From: Pomacea canaliculata
Taxonomy: Eukaryota > Mollusca > Gastropoda > Architaenioglossa > Ampullariidae
NCBI RefSeq assembly: GCF_003073045.1
Contig: NC_037590.1
Span: 22,842,449 to 22,906,448 of the forward strand
DNA: 64,000 nucleotides
Direction of reading: 5' to 3'
A program made the position numbers and the translations under genes. Positions 1 through 15,400 of the stretch are shown here, in pieces. The first letter of the stretch is position 1; each line of letters starts with the position of its first letter. The notes under the pieces are model-generated. The model was not told the origin of the DNA and ran no database searches. It worked only from the letters and a program-made list of their open reading frames with translations.

Positions 1-143
1 AATATTATGATTCACTTAATTTACATTTGTGGTGCTATGAAAAAAGATTGTAGATTTACTAAAATCTGTGAGTGCCTTGGTGGGCAGTGAGCCGGACGTT
101 CCCCACATCAGTTTTAGGATAACAGCAAAGACCCAGTCATAAG

Positions 144-163
144 ATGATGATGATGATGATGAT
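144..163. repeat. ATG/GAT trinucleotide microsatellite
   Basis: A short run of ATG repeats lies in the intron before the GST-like terminal exon. It is a simple sequence with no coding role. Confidence 0.8.
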
Positions 164-189
164 TGTTTTGTTGCTTCTTGTTGTTGTAG

Positions 190-355
190 GTTTTCAGCAG
201 CTGACTGTATGCTGGGCTTCAACATATGGTGGGCAAATCTAAAAGAAATGAAGGGTGGCATTCTTCTTGAGGGACGTCCAAATATACAGTCCTACTTGGC
301 CCGAATCAGCGCTCGGCCAGCCATGCAGGAGGCAACGAATGCGAAAGGAAAGTGA
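190..355 (+). CDS. Glutathione S-transferase-like protein, terminal exon (partial gene)
   Basis: This is the 3'-terminal coding exon of a gene that begins before the window. It follows an acceptor (TTGTTGTAG) and reads FSAADCMLGF, then a middle segment, then RPNIQSYLARISARPAMQEA and a short basic tail to TGA. The FSAAD helix start followed by 'pN.qaYl.Ri.aRPa.q.a' is the C-terminal all-helical domain signature of cytosolic glutathione S-transferases, closest by eye to the bacterial/fungal-type GSTs also found in invertebrates. The N-terminal thioredoxin-fold domain with the glutathione site lies outside the window, so class and activity cannot be judged. A (GAT)n microsatellite lies just upstream in the intron. 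Confidence 0.7.
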
Positions 356-3025
356 ACAAGTCTTCATTGCACACCTCTCGACGGTCGTCATTTTTATCGT
401 CAACTGTCGAACACAAAGCCTAACATGCTAGGTGTCCTTTCTGGTTTATTAATGACCTGACATACTGAAATTTTATAAGCAGTACTTCCTATTATTTTAT
501 TTGCTTCTGCTGCAGTAAGTGGATTTCTCATCTCGGGAATCAGTTCTTTTTGTACTCTGCTTGATATATTAAAATTACATAAAACACTATGAATTTCTTA
601 TTCTTATTATTTTAATTAAAGCCGGTGTAGACTCGTTTTCAAGATATGTGTCATATAGCTGTTTCTTCCATGCTGTTCAACCAACTGATAGAGCACGTTA
701 TTACTGCGTCGAAACACACTAGGTGCACAAAGATTACCTTCCCTGTAAAAAATACTTCATTCACAGATTTTTCGACCCCTAAAATGTTTAAAATACTGGG
801 AGTTTTCAGGTGTTTGTCGGCGTTTTTAAGACAACCTTCCCTCCAGTGAGCCTATTATGAGTCATAGACCAGGTGCAGAAAAAAATGCAAACTAGTGTAA
901 ATATTTTTATATGTGTCAAGAAACCGTTTTGTTAATGTCATGTTTTCTGTTTTTGGAAATCCAAATCATTAACATTAACTAAGCTTTCTTGACTAGTTAA
1001 TTACAAAATCTCTAACGCATAATGACCTCCGACGCTTCAATGTTTTGTAGGCTCCAGACACCAATAAATTATTTGTTTTGAGACACCCTTGTCAGCTTGC
1101 AACTTCTTTGTACTTAAGGGAGATCTCTTACTTCATTTGTGCACATTTCTACGCGATGGAAACCCCTGACTTTACTATCTTCACTCTGGATTACTAAGAT
1201 TACCACAAACTGGAAACGATTAGAAGTGGTACTTAAGTCGGCTGCACAAAAAAGTCGACAGAAACAGGGGTTAAGGACTGGCTTTTAGCCTTAGGTAAGC
1301 ACTAAAACAAAATTAGTTTCAAAGTTTGATCGTTGCAGGTAAAGATTCCCAAGCAACTACTTCTACCCTATACGCTTTCAGATCGACCTTCTATTTGAGG
1401 TTTAACACAATCTACACAAGCAAATGAAGACAATTAAGTGACAGGTAATTAAGAATGACGGAAAAGCGAACAGATAATTGGCATATCATTACACTATGCG
1501 CAACAAGTTCATACAGTAGCACTAATAGTTTCATAGAAAAAGAAAAATTCTTTCAACTGCTCCAAAACCTAAGAAGAAAATGAATAATCAAAATTGTCCC
1601 TATAGATTCTTTTTATCTCCGTGGTCAGCAAACAGATGTAATCCAACACATTAATATGTAAAAGAATATCACTGTTTTGATATGTCACTAACGAAACACA
1701 GGGCAACACCGTACATTGCACATTAAATAATTTACTTCGCATTAATAGCATATAAGACTAATTGGTTGCATTATGCAATTTCATTCCTAACTGACATGAT
1801 TCAACTAGAACAAATGGAAGTCGGACCAAAACTATAGACATATCATTGACAAGCTTAATTGAGTCTGCTACTGTCTGGGATGAGCAAACTGAATATTGTC
1901 ATAGACCTTGGGGGTAAAGCACGAACGATGGGCAAAGGTGTCATAATTAAGCAACTGCCTTTTGCTGATTACACTCTCTTGTACTCCGCCTTCCACACAG
2001 ACTTGTATGAGCAGGTTACACGTACACTGACATTAAATTGTTGGCTGAAGTAGATTATTGCTTAGCTCCGAGTCCACTGCTCACATCCCCAATGAGCAGC
2101 AAACAAGGCAAATAAGTGTTTTAGATACTAATTATAAATAACTATCCATTGCTGAAAGTATTTACAAGCATTTCATGGACAGCAATGAACTATGTTTGGC
2201 TAGGTAGTTCGATTAATATTATTTACAACATATGTCACCAATACCTGTGAGAACAGCCTCAAACAAGAAAGCGCGTTATAGTGTCATGACCAGTTTCAAA
2301 TTCACTGGCGAGAGTAGATAGCCAGTGGTAAGGTGAGGGCCAGATGAACAACGATGCCCCATTGACAATCTCCAGAAAGAGGATAGCATAAATAAGTGTG
2401 CTACTGGAACCCAAGATGATCGAGGCTATTCGGAATAATAGTAACCTGCATGGAATACAAAACCAATGACTTAGTATGGAGTACAGTCTCTACCCTTATG
2501 GGCCACCAAGAAACCCTTCTTGCAAGGGTGCAAGCCGGTCTGTTTCGGCTCTATGACCCAGCACGATTATCCTTGAGCGTGCCGTGAAGGGAACTGCCAT
2601 ATGGCTTCAAACATAATGGTCATTTTATGCATGCAGGACCTGCGCTCGTCACCACTGAAGACAGGCCTAAGTAGAGAGTATGATCAGCCAATGAGTCTAT
2701 CCAGTTGTTTTTTTCCCCAAGACTAATACCGGAATAACCGTTTGTCGACTGGTACCAGATAAAGGATGAATGAATAAACAAATGTTGCGAGTCGCCATTG
2801 TATCCATAGACGCAAAATTGGACTGCCAAAGATGGAAATAGCTTTAAGTCGTTATCACACCGTCATCTGAAATTTTGTGTAAAATTGTATAACAACATAT
2901 GACGTAAGAAAATCAGGTTTAATTATAATTTAACACTTCTTTAGCTCATAATAGTGTCGAGGTTTTTAAGGCAACCGTATGAAGGCTCCTCGCAATGCAT
3001 TGTGGTTTCTACCTTGGCATTAAGC
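356..3025. other. Intergenic stretch, no gene seen
   Basis: About 2.7 kb of AT-rich sequence between the GST-like gene and NDUFAB1. I see no splice-bounded coding exon. The part at about 2280-2620 is richer in GC and may be an old repeat, but I could not define its ends or family. The last few hundred bases should hold the NDUFAB1 promoter and 5' UTR. Confidence 0.6.
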
Positions 3026-6247
<3,222 letters not shown>

Positions 6248-8554
6248 TAGTCTTTGAAGTTATTGGTGAGTTGTTTTTTTTTAAGTGTTATCATTTCTCA
6301 AATGCTAAAGACACGTTTGTATAGTAGCAATTAGTTTCTTTTATCTTCACTAAACATGCTGTTCTTGCCATTTTATATTGTTGAAACGCATCATTTGTCC
6401 AGAAAGAAAGGTAATGAAAGCCACATTTATGGAAAATTAATAAAACAAGGTAGTTGGCAGAGACATTTTTATGGCAAAGAATTGTTCGTTTTGTTATTTT
6501 GGATTGCTTTTTTATTACTAACCTATCTTTAGTCTATTGAAGTTGTTGCCTGTATATCAGAGCAGTACCTCTTTGTGCTTGCACTGAAAATTTAATTACA
6601 TTATTACTTTATGGCTTTTTATTGTGTTTTTTCTCTGTAACACACGCACAAACACTCTCTCTACAGTGGGATTTTTTTGAGGATGAAAAATTCTACAGCT
6701 AACAAAATGATAAGCATATTTTACAGATATACATAAAAGTAATAATTTTGCCCTTGTTCAGAGCTCCAGCTTGTAAAGAACACAGACGCAACAGTCTTTC
6801 TTCTTGTTGCTTTCCCTCTTAGATCTTCAACATCTGGTGCACCAATATGCGAAGAAGCACAAATAATAGAGAGAAAAAAAACTTGGATAGAAACAGTTCT
6901 GTCCTTAAAGTCTGACAGTTATTCAGCTTACATTGCATTTTTACACAGGTAATACACAAGTGAAATTGATGATTTGTCAGTTTTACTGGAAGTACTTACA
7001 GAAAATACATAGTTAATATTGTGGATTGTGTTTATGTAGCTTGCTTGATGTCATGCTATAAGGGATTAAAAGCAAATGTTTTAATGCTTTTAAAATGAAG
7101 GCTGAATTTCATTTTTGCAGAGCAATGTAGATACCATCTCCTGTAACACTGGCATCATGCTGCTGTGTAAGGAAAAAGAAAGGCCTACATTTTGAGTTCA
7201 CAGCATCTAGAATAGCCAGCCTCATTGTGTGTGACAAGATTGATGAATGCTTGGAAATCTGTGCAAGTGTTAATAAACGACAACTGTCCTAGAATATAGA
7301 CATTTGTTTGTTGTTTATGACTGTTGACTTTATAAGAAAGTTCTTGGTGGAAAATTTTCAATGTTGCACATAAGATTTTGGTAATCATTTTGGGATGAAA
7401 CTATTATGTTAACATTCTAATAACTCTTTTGTGATTCATAAATATTGCGCTTTTTTTTCTTTTGAGAAGTTTGATAACAGGTTTAGCAGAGTTCAAAACA
7501 TTTTGATGTTTTGCTTCAGTTTATAATGCCAAATGAAACATGAAAATTTCATCCTTCCCAAAAGTTCCTTCTGTTAATGGAAATTTGTGTTGAGTGAATG
7601 TAGTGCAGGATTCTAAACAGTATAAACCTGATTCTGCATTTAGCAGTGTCATAAATAACCTTGAAAGCAATATTCTTGCTCATTTACTAATCATTAAATC
7701 TTTTCTTGGGTCATAAGATTTACTTGTTTAAGATATCTGCATGGATGTCTTGTGAATGAACTGCTAGAGGATTTTTGTGTATTTCCTAACAAGAATAATG
7801 CAGAAGCTGAAGTTTCGTAGTGTAACTTTAAAACATTGCCATCCACTGTGCTTAACATTTTCCCCATGTCAACAGACTATATAATAATCAAAGAACCTAT
7901 TGAATGCTGTACCCAGCCAAAAGCTGGTTTGCAACAATATTTACAATGACCAACTTGCACTTTTATGAAAAAGAAAAACATCTATGCACCAACCCATTCA
8001 GTTACAAGCAGTGTTCTCTCCCTTACCCTTCTATCAGTCAACGCCCATGTGCGCTCATGAATCTAGGCATTCGAGATCATGCCCCAGAGAAACCTGCGCT
8101 AAATTTCCTACCTGGAACACAAGACCGACAAATATACGAGAGCTTGATCGCCTCCCCCGTGGGCAACCAAGAATTATTTCTACCAATTATACAACAGCGC
8201 AGCTAGGGTTGTCTGGCAGGGTGGCACGACCCAGCACAAGGCTCTCAATACCATGAGTGTATGTCGGCACCAAGACGGACAGACGAAGAATTAGCTGACA
8301 AACAGTAAAGGGATGTAACCTGTTTTACCCGTAACAGAACTCATGTTTTTTTTACATCCTCAAAAAACATAATGACACCAAAGAGAATTTCGGTGACACT
8401 GTCTTTTGCGCACACCACAATCATTTTTAACAGCACTGGCGTGTACAACAACATGCTATTCTATTCTCCTGATGTAATCAAACCATTAGCGCAAGGGGAA
8501 AAAACTCAATCATTTAGGTTTAAGAACGGAGCCGATGCAGTGATAATGGCATCT
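6248..8554. other. 3' flank of NDUFAB1 and intergenic sequence
   Basis: No coding exon is recognised. The first few hundred bases are probably 3' UTR. The section at about 7980-8300 has higher GC and short open frames in two overlapping readings with no recognisable protein. It may be part of a repeat that I cannot classify. Confidence 0.5.
6439..6444 (+). other. Poly(A) signal candidate for NDUFAB1
   Basis: AATAAA about 190 bp after the NDUFAB1 stop codon, in AT-rich sequence. It is the first canonical hexamer after the stop that I noticed. Confidence 0.45.
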
Positions 8555-8562
8555 TGTTTGAG

Positions 8563-8779
8563 CAGGGCCGCCGAGAGCCAGCCCGGGCCCGGGCCCCGGG
8601 ACAGACGACCTCTCCGGGCCCCTTGTACTTGTAATCGTAAATTATTTTCCCAGTATATAATGCATTGTTTACAATTCGAAAGAAGAAAAAAAAAAATCCA
8701 CTGACCAAGGCCGGGCCCCCATGACAGCCGCGGGCCCGGGTACACCAGACCCCCTTGTCCCCCCCTCTCGTCAGGCCTG
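8563..8779. mobile_element. hAT-like MITE with 8-bp target-site duplication
   Basis: A 217-bp element flanked by a perfect 8-bp direct repeat TGTTTGAG (8555-8562 and 8780-8787), the target duplication length of hAT transposons. It starts CAGGGCCGCCGAGAG and, read from the other strand, CAGGCCTGACGAGAG, an imperfect terminal inverted repeat of the CAGGG type usual for hAT. Both ends carry CCCGGGCCC blocks around an AT-rich centre. It has no coding capacity, so it is a non-autonomous copy. Confidence 0.8.
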
Positions 8780-9194
8780 TGTTTGAGGCCTTTGGACGAG
8801 AACTGTGTCTCAAGGGAAGCACACATCGACAGATTAAAGTTCTGACTACTGCGCTCTGCTGCCAGCGATTGTCACCAATCTTTTCAAAGAATGTACTCCA
8901 ACAACGAGTCTGAAATATCGCAATACTCTGCTCGCCGGAGTTGTCCCAAAAGCTAGAGATAACGAACCCTCTTCCCACTTCTGCACCAACTGCCTGCAAG
9001 GTCGAGGAATGTTGAAGGGAGACAACTCCTGTCACAGCACTATACATGAGACGTGTTGCATAGGCGTAGCGAATCGAGCGAAGCTAGCCAATCTAGCCGG
9101 AAGTGTGAAGAGCGCGCCCCTACAAGCTAGCGAACCTAGACCCCTAGCGTAGCAAAGCTAGCGGCCTTTGGAGGTCCTACGCTTGCTATTCAAA

Positions 9195-10956
9195 ATGGCC
9201 GACATTGTTGTCGCTTTCAAGTTGGCAGATGAGAGTTTCTTTGATGCTCCCGTTAAAAAGGAGTATTGGACCGGATACAAAGTGGTAAGTATCTTTTAAT
9301 GATATGTAATAAAAATACTCTATTATTTATGTGGAAACATATATTTATTTGTTTAGCGGGAGCAATTTTAGACAATGTGTAGTCGGATTGGAGTTTGCCG
9401 AGTACGAGCTTTACGATTAAGGCCGTGTACAAAGTGGTGTCTTTTAACGATTGCTATTTAAAATACCCTATTATCAAGGTTGACAAAATATTCACATGTT
9501 TAGCGAGAGTAATTTTATAACAACTTGTAGCCCAGACAGTATCCTCCAATCTGCAGTCTCCGCGTGTACCGGCCTCTTGTGTGTGTGTGTTTTAATTTTC
9601 TGCTTTCTAGTTCCAAAATTTATTATCTCAAGTTATGAAAAGGCTGAAGGTGGTGATAAAGGTAATTTTTCAGTGTTATAAATGCCATGAAGAGCTGTTA
9701 TAATGTAAGGCTTTAATGATTTTCACAAATAACCCAGCTATGAAAATATTGTGCACATTATTGAACTATCCTTCCAACAGAATAAAATAGTACAACTACT
9801 TATTCTTTGATGTTTAGAATCAAAGCTTTAAGTTTGAATCTGATACTGTTGCATTTACTAAACATATCACTATGTTATTCTGGTTTTTATTTTCCTGTTT
9901 TTATTCCTGATTAATTGATTTCATATTTTAACAGAAATGAATGTGGGAAATCAATGGACCAAGGGGGCAGTACTTCTCCTCATGGACACTTATGCCGAAC
10001 ATAAGGAACAATTTGCAATTCCAACTTGAAAATAGAGGTATGGAAGAGGATTGCTTCGGAAATGGCAGCCTCAGGATGCCACTTTGCTCTAGCAGCACTT
10101 GAGAAAAAAATGGAGCAATATGAAAATATGGTGAGTTCCTACAATATCATTGGCTTTCTGTCTTAGAGTGCAACATTTTTCCATAGATCTGAGAAACAAA
10201 ACATCACAGGTTTTTAAGGTTGTGCAAGTTCTTATTTATTTGTTACCACAATTCATTCATTTAACCTGTAAACAAGACCCCACCAGTATCAACCAAGCTT
10301 TAGTAGAGATTTTTTGGTAGCCGTGTGAAATTAGTCTGGATACATAATGATATGTAAGCATGTTTGGTACTTGTATCCCAACAGGTACAAAGCTATATTA
10401 GATTTCAACAAGAAAACGGGCCAGGGAAGATCACGATGGAATTTCTATTCCAGAATGGCTGAAATCTTGGAAGGAGACCCTTCGTTCATTCCACCACTGA
10501 CATCATCATCACTGGGGAGTGTAAAAGGTGAGTGAACCATTTATAACATAAATAAGCAAGTAAAGCATAATTTTAGTATAGCCATATTTAGTAAAACATT
10601 AGACAGTTCAAGTATTAATTGTTTAATGCTTCTTTTCCTACAGGTATTTGGGGAGGGTAGTGACAAAAGTCTGTTCTGCCACAAAGAGATGAGTCTAGAT
10701 ATGTAAAAAGCTCAGTTAGGAACTTTTTGTATTCATGCACTGTTCCAGCAAGAGCAGTTATCATGGGCATACACGCTAGACATATTTGGGTTTTCCATGC
10801 CCATATATTGGTCATAATTCATTAATATTTATTTTTCAGTAAACACTCTCTCCGAGATCTCCAATACCCAGCAATGTGCGACCCCTACAAAGAAGCAAGG
10901 AATGTCTCAGGAGACTCCTCACCTCTCCCAGTATCGGTTATTAGTACGACCCTACT
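9195..10956 (+). pseudogene. Myb/SANT-like DNA-binding protein of the transposon, decayed
   Basis: Recognisable exons are about 9935-10130, 10384-10530 and 10841-10960. A possible first exon with ATG is 9195-9284, and a doubtful one is 9611-9661. The core reads QWTKGAVLLLMDTYAEHKEQ, then VWKRIASEMAASG, then YKAILDFNKKTGQGRSRW and FYSRMAEILEGDPSFIPP. The three-tryptophan spacing and the 'YK.i.D.nkkTG.gr..w.fy' motif are those of the Myb/SANT-like domain found in Harbinger accessory proteins and host relatives. The frame shifts near 10014-10025, and again in the seven-A run at 10104-10110, where six A would restore the expected KKWSNM motif. The first two exons also do not join in one frame. 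It therefore looks inactive. A sequencing error in the A run could explain one of the two breaks. Confidence 0.65.
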
Positions 10957-11282
10957 GAATAAAGGATATTGTCACTGTCTTGATTTTAGTACTAAATAAA
11001 AAAACTTACACGCCCTTACAAATGTCTTTTTTTTTTTCACTGTGACCGTTAAAAACCAAAAAATCCGGATTTACCTGATAATCATGTACACAATAAAGCA
11101 CACTTGTTTCTACCATGAATTAGTAAAATCAAATGAAAATTTATTATATGATAAACACATTACATGATAATCAAATGAGAAATTGTAACTGGAAAAGTGT
11201 TGCATCAAAGCTAAACACAAAAAGTGACACTCTAGTTCATTTGAAAAGCACAGAACATGACATGCATCTGGTGACAAAGCAA

Positions 11283-11748
11283 ATTATTAAGGATGGTGAC
11301 AGGAATTAAACACACGCACACTCCTCAATTTACACGAATAAAAACAAATCATAGTGGTGATGCAAATGCAAGAGATATGTATAAAAAATTCAAATTATGC
11401 AATGGAAATAATAAAGGTTGCTGGGAGAGAACTGTACACAGTGATGAAAAAATACACAGCCATATGGTGTATGACAATACTTTGCTGCTGCTGTGTCAAC
11501 TTCAGTATGTAGACAACATATAAGCACAACTGCAAAATCACACCAATTATAAATATAAATGCACATATATAATATATGCACATGGTCGACAACTTATTAA
11601 TGATGGTGACACAAAGACATGTAGACCTCAATTTGCATGGGGAAAGAAATTATGGGTGTTGATACAAATGCAAGAGATATTTATGCAAAATATTCAAATT
11701 ATATAATGAAATAATAAATGGTGGAAGAGAAAAGCAGACACTGATGAT
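11283..11748 (+). repeat. Diverged direct repeat inside the transposon
   Basis: Two units, about 11283-11447 and 11597-11748, share blocks such as ATGGTGACA, CCTCAATTT, CAAATGCAAGAGATAT and ATAATAAA in the same order. The offset is about 310 bp. The units are diverged and non-coding. Confidence 0.6.
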
Positions 11749-12455
11749 GGATGCTTTGCTATAGACGTGGTATGGCAAATATAGGTGAATATATTATGGA
11801 GGGTGATTTTGGTGCCAGTAACCACAAGGTGGCAAGCAGCTTTGTTCTATTGTTGAACCACGTTGCTGTGGCAGATGAGGCTCAATCCAAGCCTGGAGAG
11901 CCTGAAAAATTTCACAAAAGATCTCTATGAAAGTTTGTGTTTATTGTGTGTGAGAGCATTATTATAGATATGTGTAGTGGATACATTTATGCATATATAT
12001 ATATCTTGGACGTTCACATTCCTTAAAATTGATTTTGGCATTTTTATTTATATTTCATTAAGTTTATTACATTTTACTTTATTTTATTACGTTAACTTAC
12101 TTCAAAGGCGTCCGGCAACATTCGAAGTAAGATTTGAACTGGTATGTCGAGGATCCTGGAACGATGACTTCGACGAAACCGATCATGTGCGCATTGGAAT
12201 TTTCATTATTGTCCTGATTTACTTTCAGTGGACAGGTGGGCCGCAAGCTCGATATTTATTTGCGACGGTTTGGCTACAGCACGGCGGGGTGTAGCTTGGA
12301 AAACAAAGACTTCACTCAAACCTCGCCTTAAGTCGGCCATCTTGAAACTCTGGCTTCCGGCTACACTGCGTTGCACAGGGACCGCTAGCTTTCGCTAACC
12401 GCTAGATTCGCTAGGCTAGCTTCGCTCGATTCGCTACGTGCTATGCAACACGCCA

Positions 12456-15400
12456 ATGGTGACAGACAAAGCTTTGGTGCCAATGGCAGAAGGAAGTGAA
12501 ATTAAATACGATGTTATTGTCATCGGCGGGGGCATATCTGGTCTGACGACTGCCTTCCATCTCAAGAAAAGAGATCCCAAACTGAGGATAATTGTGCTAG
12601 AAGCGAAAGGTCACTGCCAGAAGCTGCTTTATATTGAAGTTTTACAACTTGACCGTGTATTCTAGTCACGAAATCAACTTTTTAAAGATAATATTTGACA
12701 GACTTCTTGAACTTTAAAAAAAAAACTGATGGTGAATGAAAGTCTCCTCGTCGACTGTGCTGTGACAAAACCTATCGTAAAAATGAACAAGATGCATTGT
12801 CATCTTACTTTGTTTGAAAGAGAATGAAACTTTATTAGAATGTTTCTGCATAAAATTATGATCTCATATGCAGCTATGGAAACATTTAAAAATATTCAGT
12901 CACATCCCCTTTCCAAGAAAAAAAATTAAATGACAGAGTAAACACACGTTTTGCGAGTGATTTTATGGGAGTTTATTACATATATAAATCATTCTTATTG
13001 ACAGAGTGTAACCAACACCGAAGTGTATGAATTTAAGTACAGAGGGTTTTAAATGATTCCTTAAACTAGTAATCAGTATTAGAAATGTGTTTTTTTTAAG
13101 ATCGTGTTGGAGGCCGCACTCAGACCATCTCACTCAAGTCGAAGGATGGAACAGACAAATGGGATATTGGCGGCCAGTGGGTTGGAAGGTGTGAATGAAA
13201 ATTAATTCAGTTTCACATTACTTATTTTTACCAATACTGGTGTCACAAAATTGTGGCATTTAGGAATTGTCTTTTTCCTCTTAATAACTCGTTTAAATTA
13301 GAGCAGCAAGGTAAATTTGTAAAATTCAAACACTAGGAATATATTCATGCGAATTGGAAATAAGATTCTATGTGATAGATTCTATTAAATTTAATGATAG
13401 TCTAGCAGCAAGAGGAAAGCCAGTGCAGTGGGATACTCAAGGTTCTGCAGCTAGGAAAAAGGCAAACATCTCCAGTTATTTTTCTGTTTTGATATGAACA
13501 GCTTTAGTGTTAGAGTTTTGTTGTGTGCAAAGATAAGAATAAGATGTTGTTTGTAGATTGTCTTATTTAATATTTTTGCATTGAATTTTGTTTTCATACA
13601 GCTTCATATTTTTATGTAGCTTAAGTCACCTAACTTCATTATCTTTTTTGCCAATCACTCAAGTGCTGTCTCTCTCTGTCATCAGTTGCGGGTATTTTTT
13701 TTTTTAAGGTGCCAACCTCATATTATGTCACTCCTGCTGGAGCTTGGTCTGGAAACCCACCCTCAGTATACAAAAGGAAAAAAAATCCAGCAGCTTTCTG
13801 GGCCTAATATATCCACATTCAGTGGTGATCTACCTTCTCTGTCAATCTTTGCGCTGATAGACCTCCATCATTTCATCTCAAAGGTTAGCATGATGACCAT
13901 AAAGAAATACATGCCACTCTTTAAATGCTTAATACCAGCAAAAGGTGTTTAAAGGGATCATACTTGGACATTTATTTATATCTTTATGCATGCCACAGAT
14001 TAACCAATGCATGCATTAAGGGTGTTGTTTGCATGAATTTATGTTGGGTTTTAAGGTGGAAAGCTGCAGAAAGCTTGTGAAATCAGATGATCCTTATGCA
14101 TGCCCCTTGGCAGAAGAATGGGACTCTATCTCAGCAGAGCACTTTATTCAAGAAAACTGTTTTACACAAGGTTAGTAGACAAGCAAGCATACATTATGTC
14201 TTGTATGTAGAACTTGAAATTGGTTGGTGTGCATTTCTTTTATTGTGTGCTGAATTTGACGCTATCGTTACATTTTTTAAAAATTTGGGACACTCAATGT
14301 TAAAGCATAGATACATAAAAATGTATATGAAACTACTCTTTACCACCTTTTAATTCCATTACAAACTTTCAAGCAATATGGTTCTCCTTTTAGGAAAGTA
14401 GGAAACTGTAATGTTTGTTGCTGCTTTATCTGTTCTACTGTTATTGTAGGTGCTATTGATGCAGTGAATATTGCCAACAGAACAATATTTGGAACAGAGT
14501 CGTCCCAGCTTTCTTGTCTCTTTTGGTTTGCATACATCAGTGCTGCAGATGGAATTATTAAGCTCTGTGAAGCTAAAGAATTCACAGCACAGGAAAGTAC
14601 AATCAAAGTGAGAAAAGTTGTGATTTTTTTCTCTGTCTGATTCTCACTTTTTTTTTAACATACTGCTTAGTATATCAGTTATTATATTATCCACGTCCAT
14701 TATAGAAGAAGGAAGTTTGAAAAACTAAAACAACTCTCTAAAATATCATAATTCTTATTCTTGTGAATGTGGCATGCATGGGCTCTCTGTTTTTATATTT
14801 CTATATTTTATATAAAATGTAATAATTATGCATGTCTTTCTTATGAGCATATTTTGTGGATGTCTTGTTTTTATTATTTTATGATAACTAGTGTTAATTA
14901 TTGTTAGGAGCTCAAGAATGTATTTATTTTTTGTTAATGAAATAAAGTTAACGGGCTTGTATCTGCTGTGTTATATTTAAAGGGGGGTGCACAGAAGATT
15001 TCTGAACTGCTAGCGGAACGCATTGGCCACAAAAACATACTACTTCAGCAACCTGTAGTCCATATTGAACAGGTATTTCTTCAGTAAAGCATTGCATATT
15101 ATATTGCATTTTAAAGAAAAAGTGTACGTTTGATTATATTAGCACACATTAATCTTGTAAATTACTTAATGTCAGGCAAATATGTGTGGAGTAAATAATA
15201 CACAAAACAAAAATGCAATAGTTTTCTTGCAGGACTAGGAATTAAGCTAGAACTTAATATTATGATATATACATCCATTGCTACTTAGAATGCTTGAGTC
15301 ATTGACAGTTGCATGATTAACAGCAGTAGGATATCCATGGGCTAATCTGCTGGGTTTTACAACTTCAGGGCCAAGAGAAAAAACAATAACTGTCTTTTTT

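Larger units (their letters stand above)
9052..12452 (+). mobile_element. 3.4-kb terminal-inverted-repeat DNA transposon carrying a Myb/SANT-like gene
   Basis: The left end begins CGTGTTGCATAG and continues through GTAGCGAATCGAGCGAAGC. The right end (to 12452) is its reverse complement over about 38 bp with a one- to two-base difference. Beyond this core both subterminal regions carry repeated GCTAGCG blocks and a shared ATGGCCGAC motif (9195 on the left, inverted near 12330 on the right). A Myb/SANT-like gene lies inside; no transposase with a recognisable catalytic domain was found. Such SANT proteins are the second ORF of PIF/Harbinger elements, so a Harbinger-like origin is my inference. 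No 3-bp or 8-bp target duplication is visible. A 2-bp CG duplication cannot be separated from the repeat ends. The element ends three bases before the ATG of MAO-like A. Confidence 0.75.

Noticed and set aside
2954-3025. Upstream in-frame extension of NDUFAB1 from 2954
   Set aside because: The extension precedes a good presequence-type ATG at 3026 and would bury the mitochondrial targeting signal. It is more likely 5' UTR.
7904-8256. Two overlapping plus-strand frames of about 100 aa
   Set aside because: The composition is not protein-like, there are no homologous motifs, and the sequence looks like part of an unclassified repeat.
8506-9047. Long open frames on the minus strand across the hAT MITE
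   Set aside because: They arise from the GC-rich MITE and have no recognisable protein. They are overlapping shadows without splice or start support.
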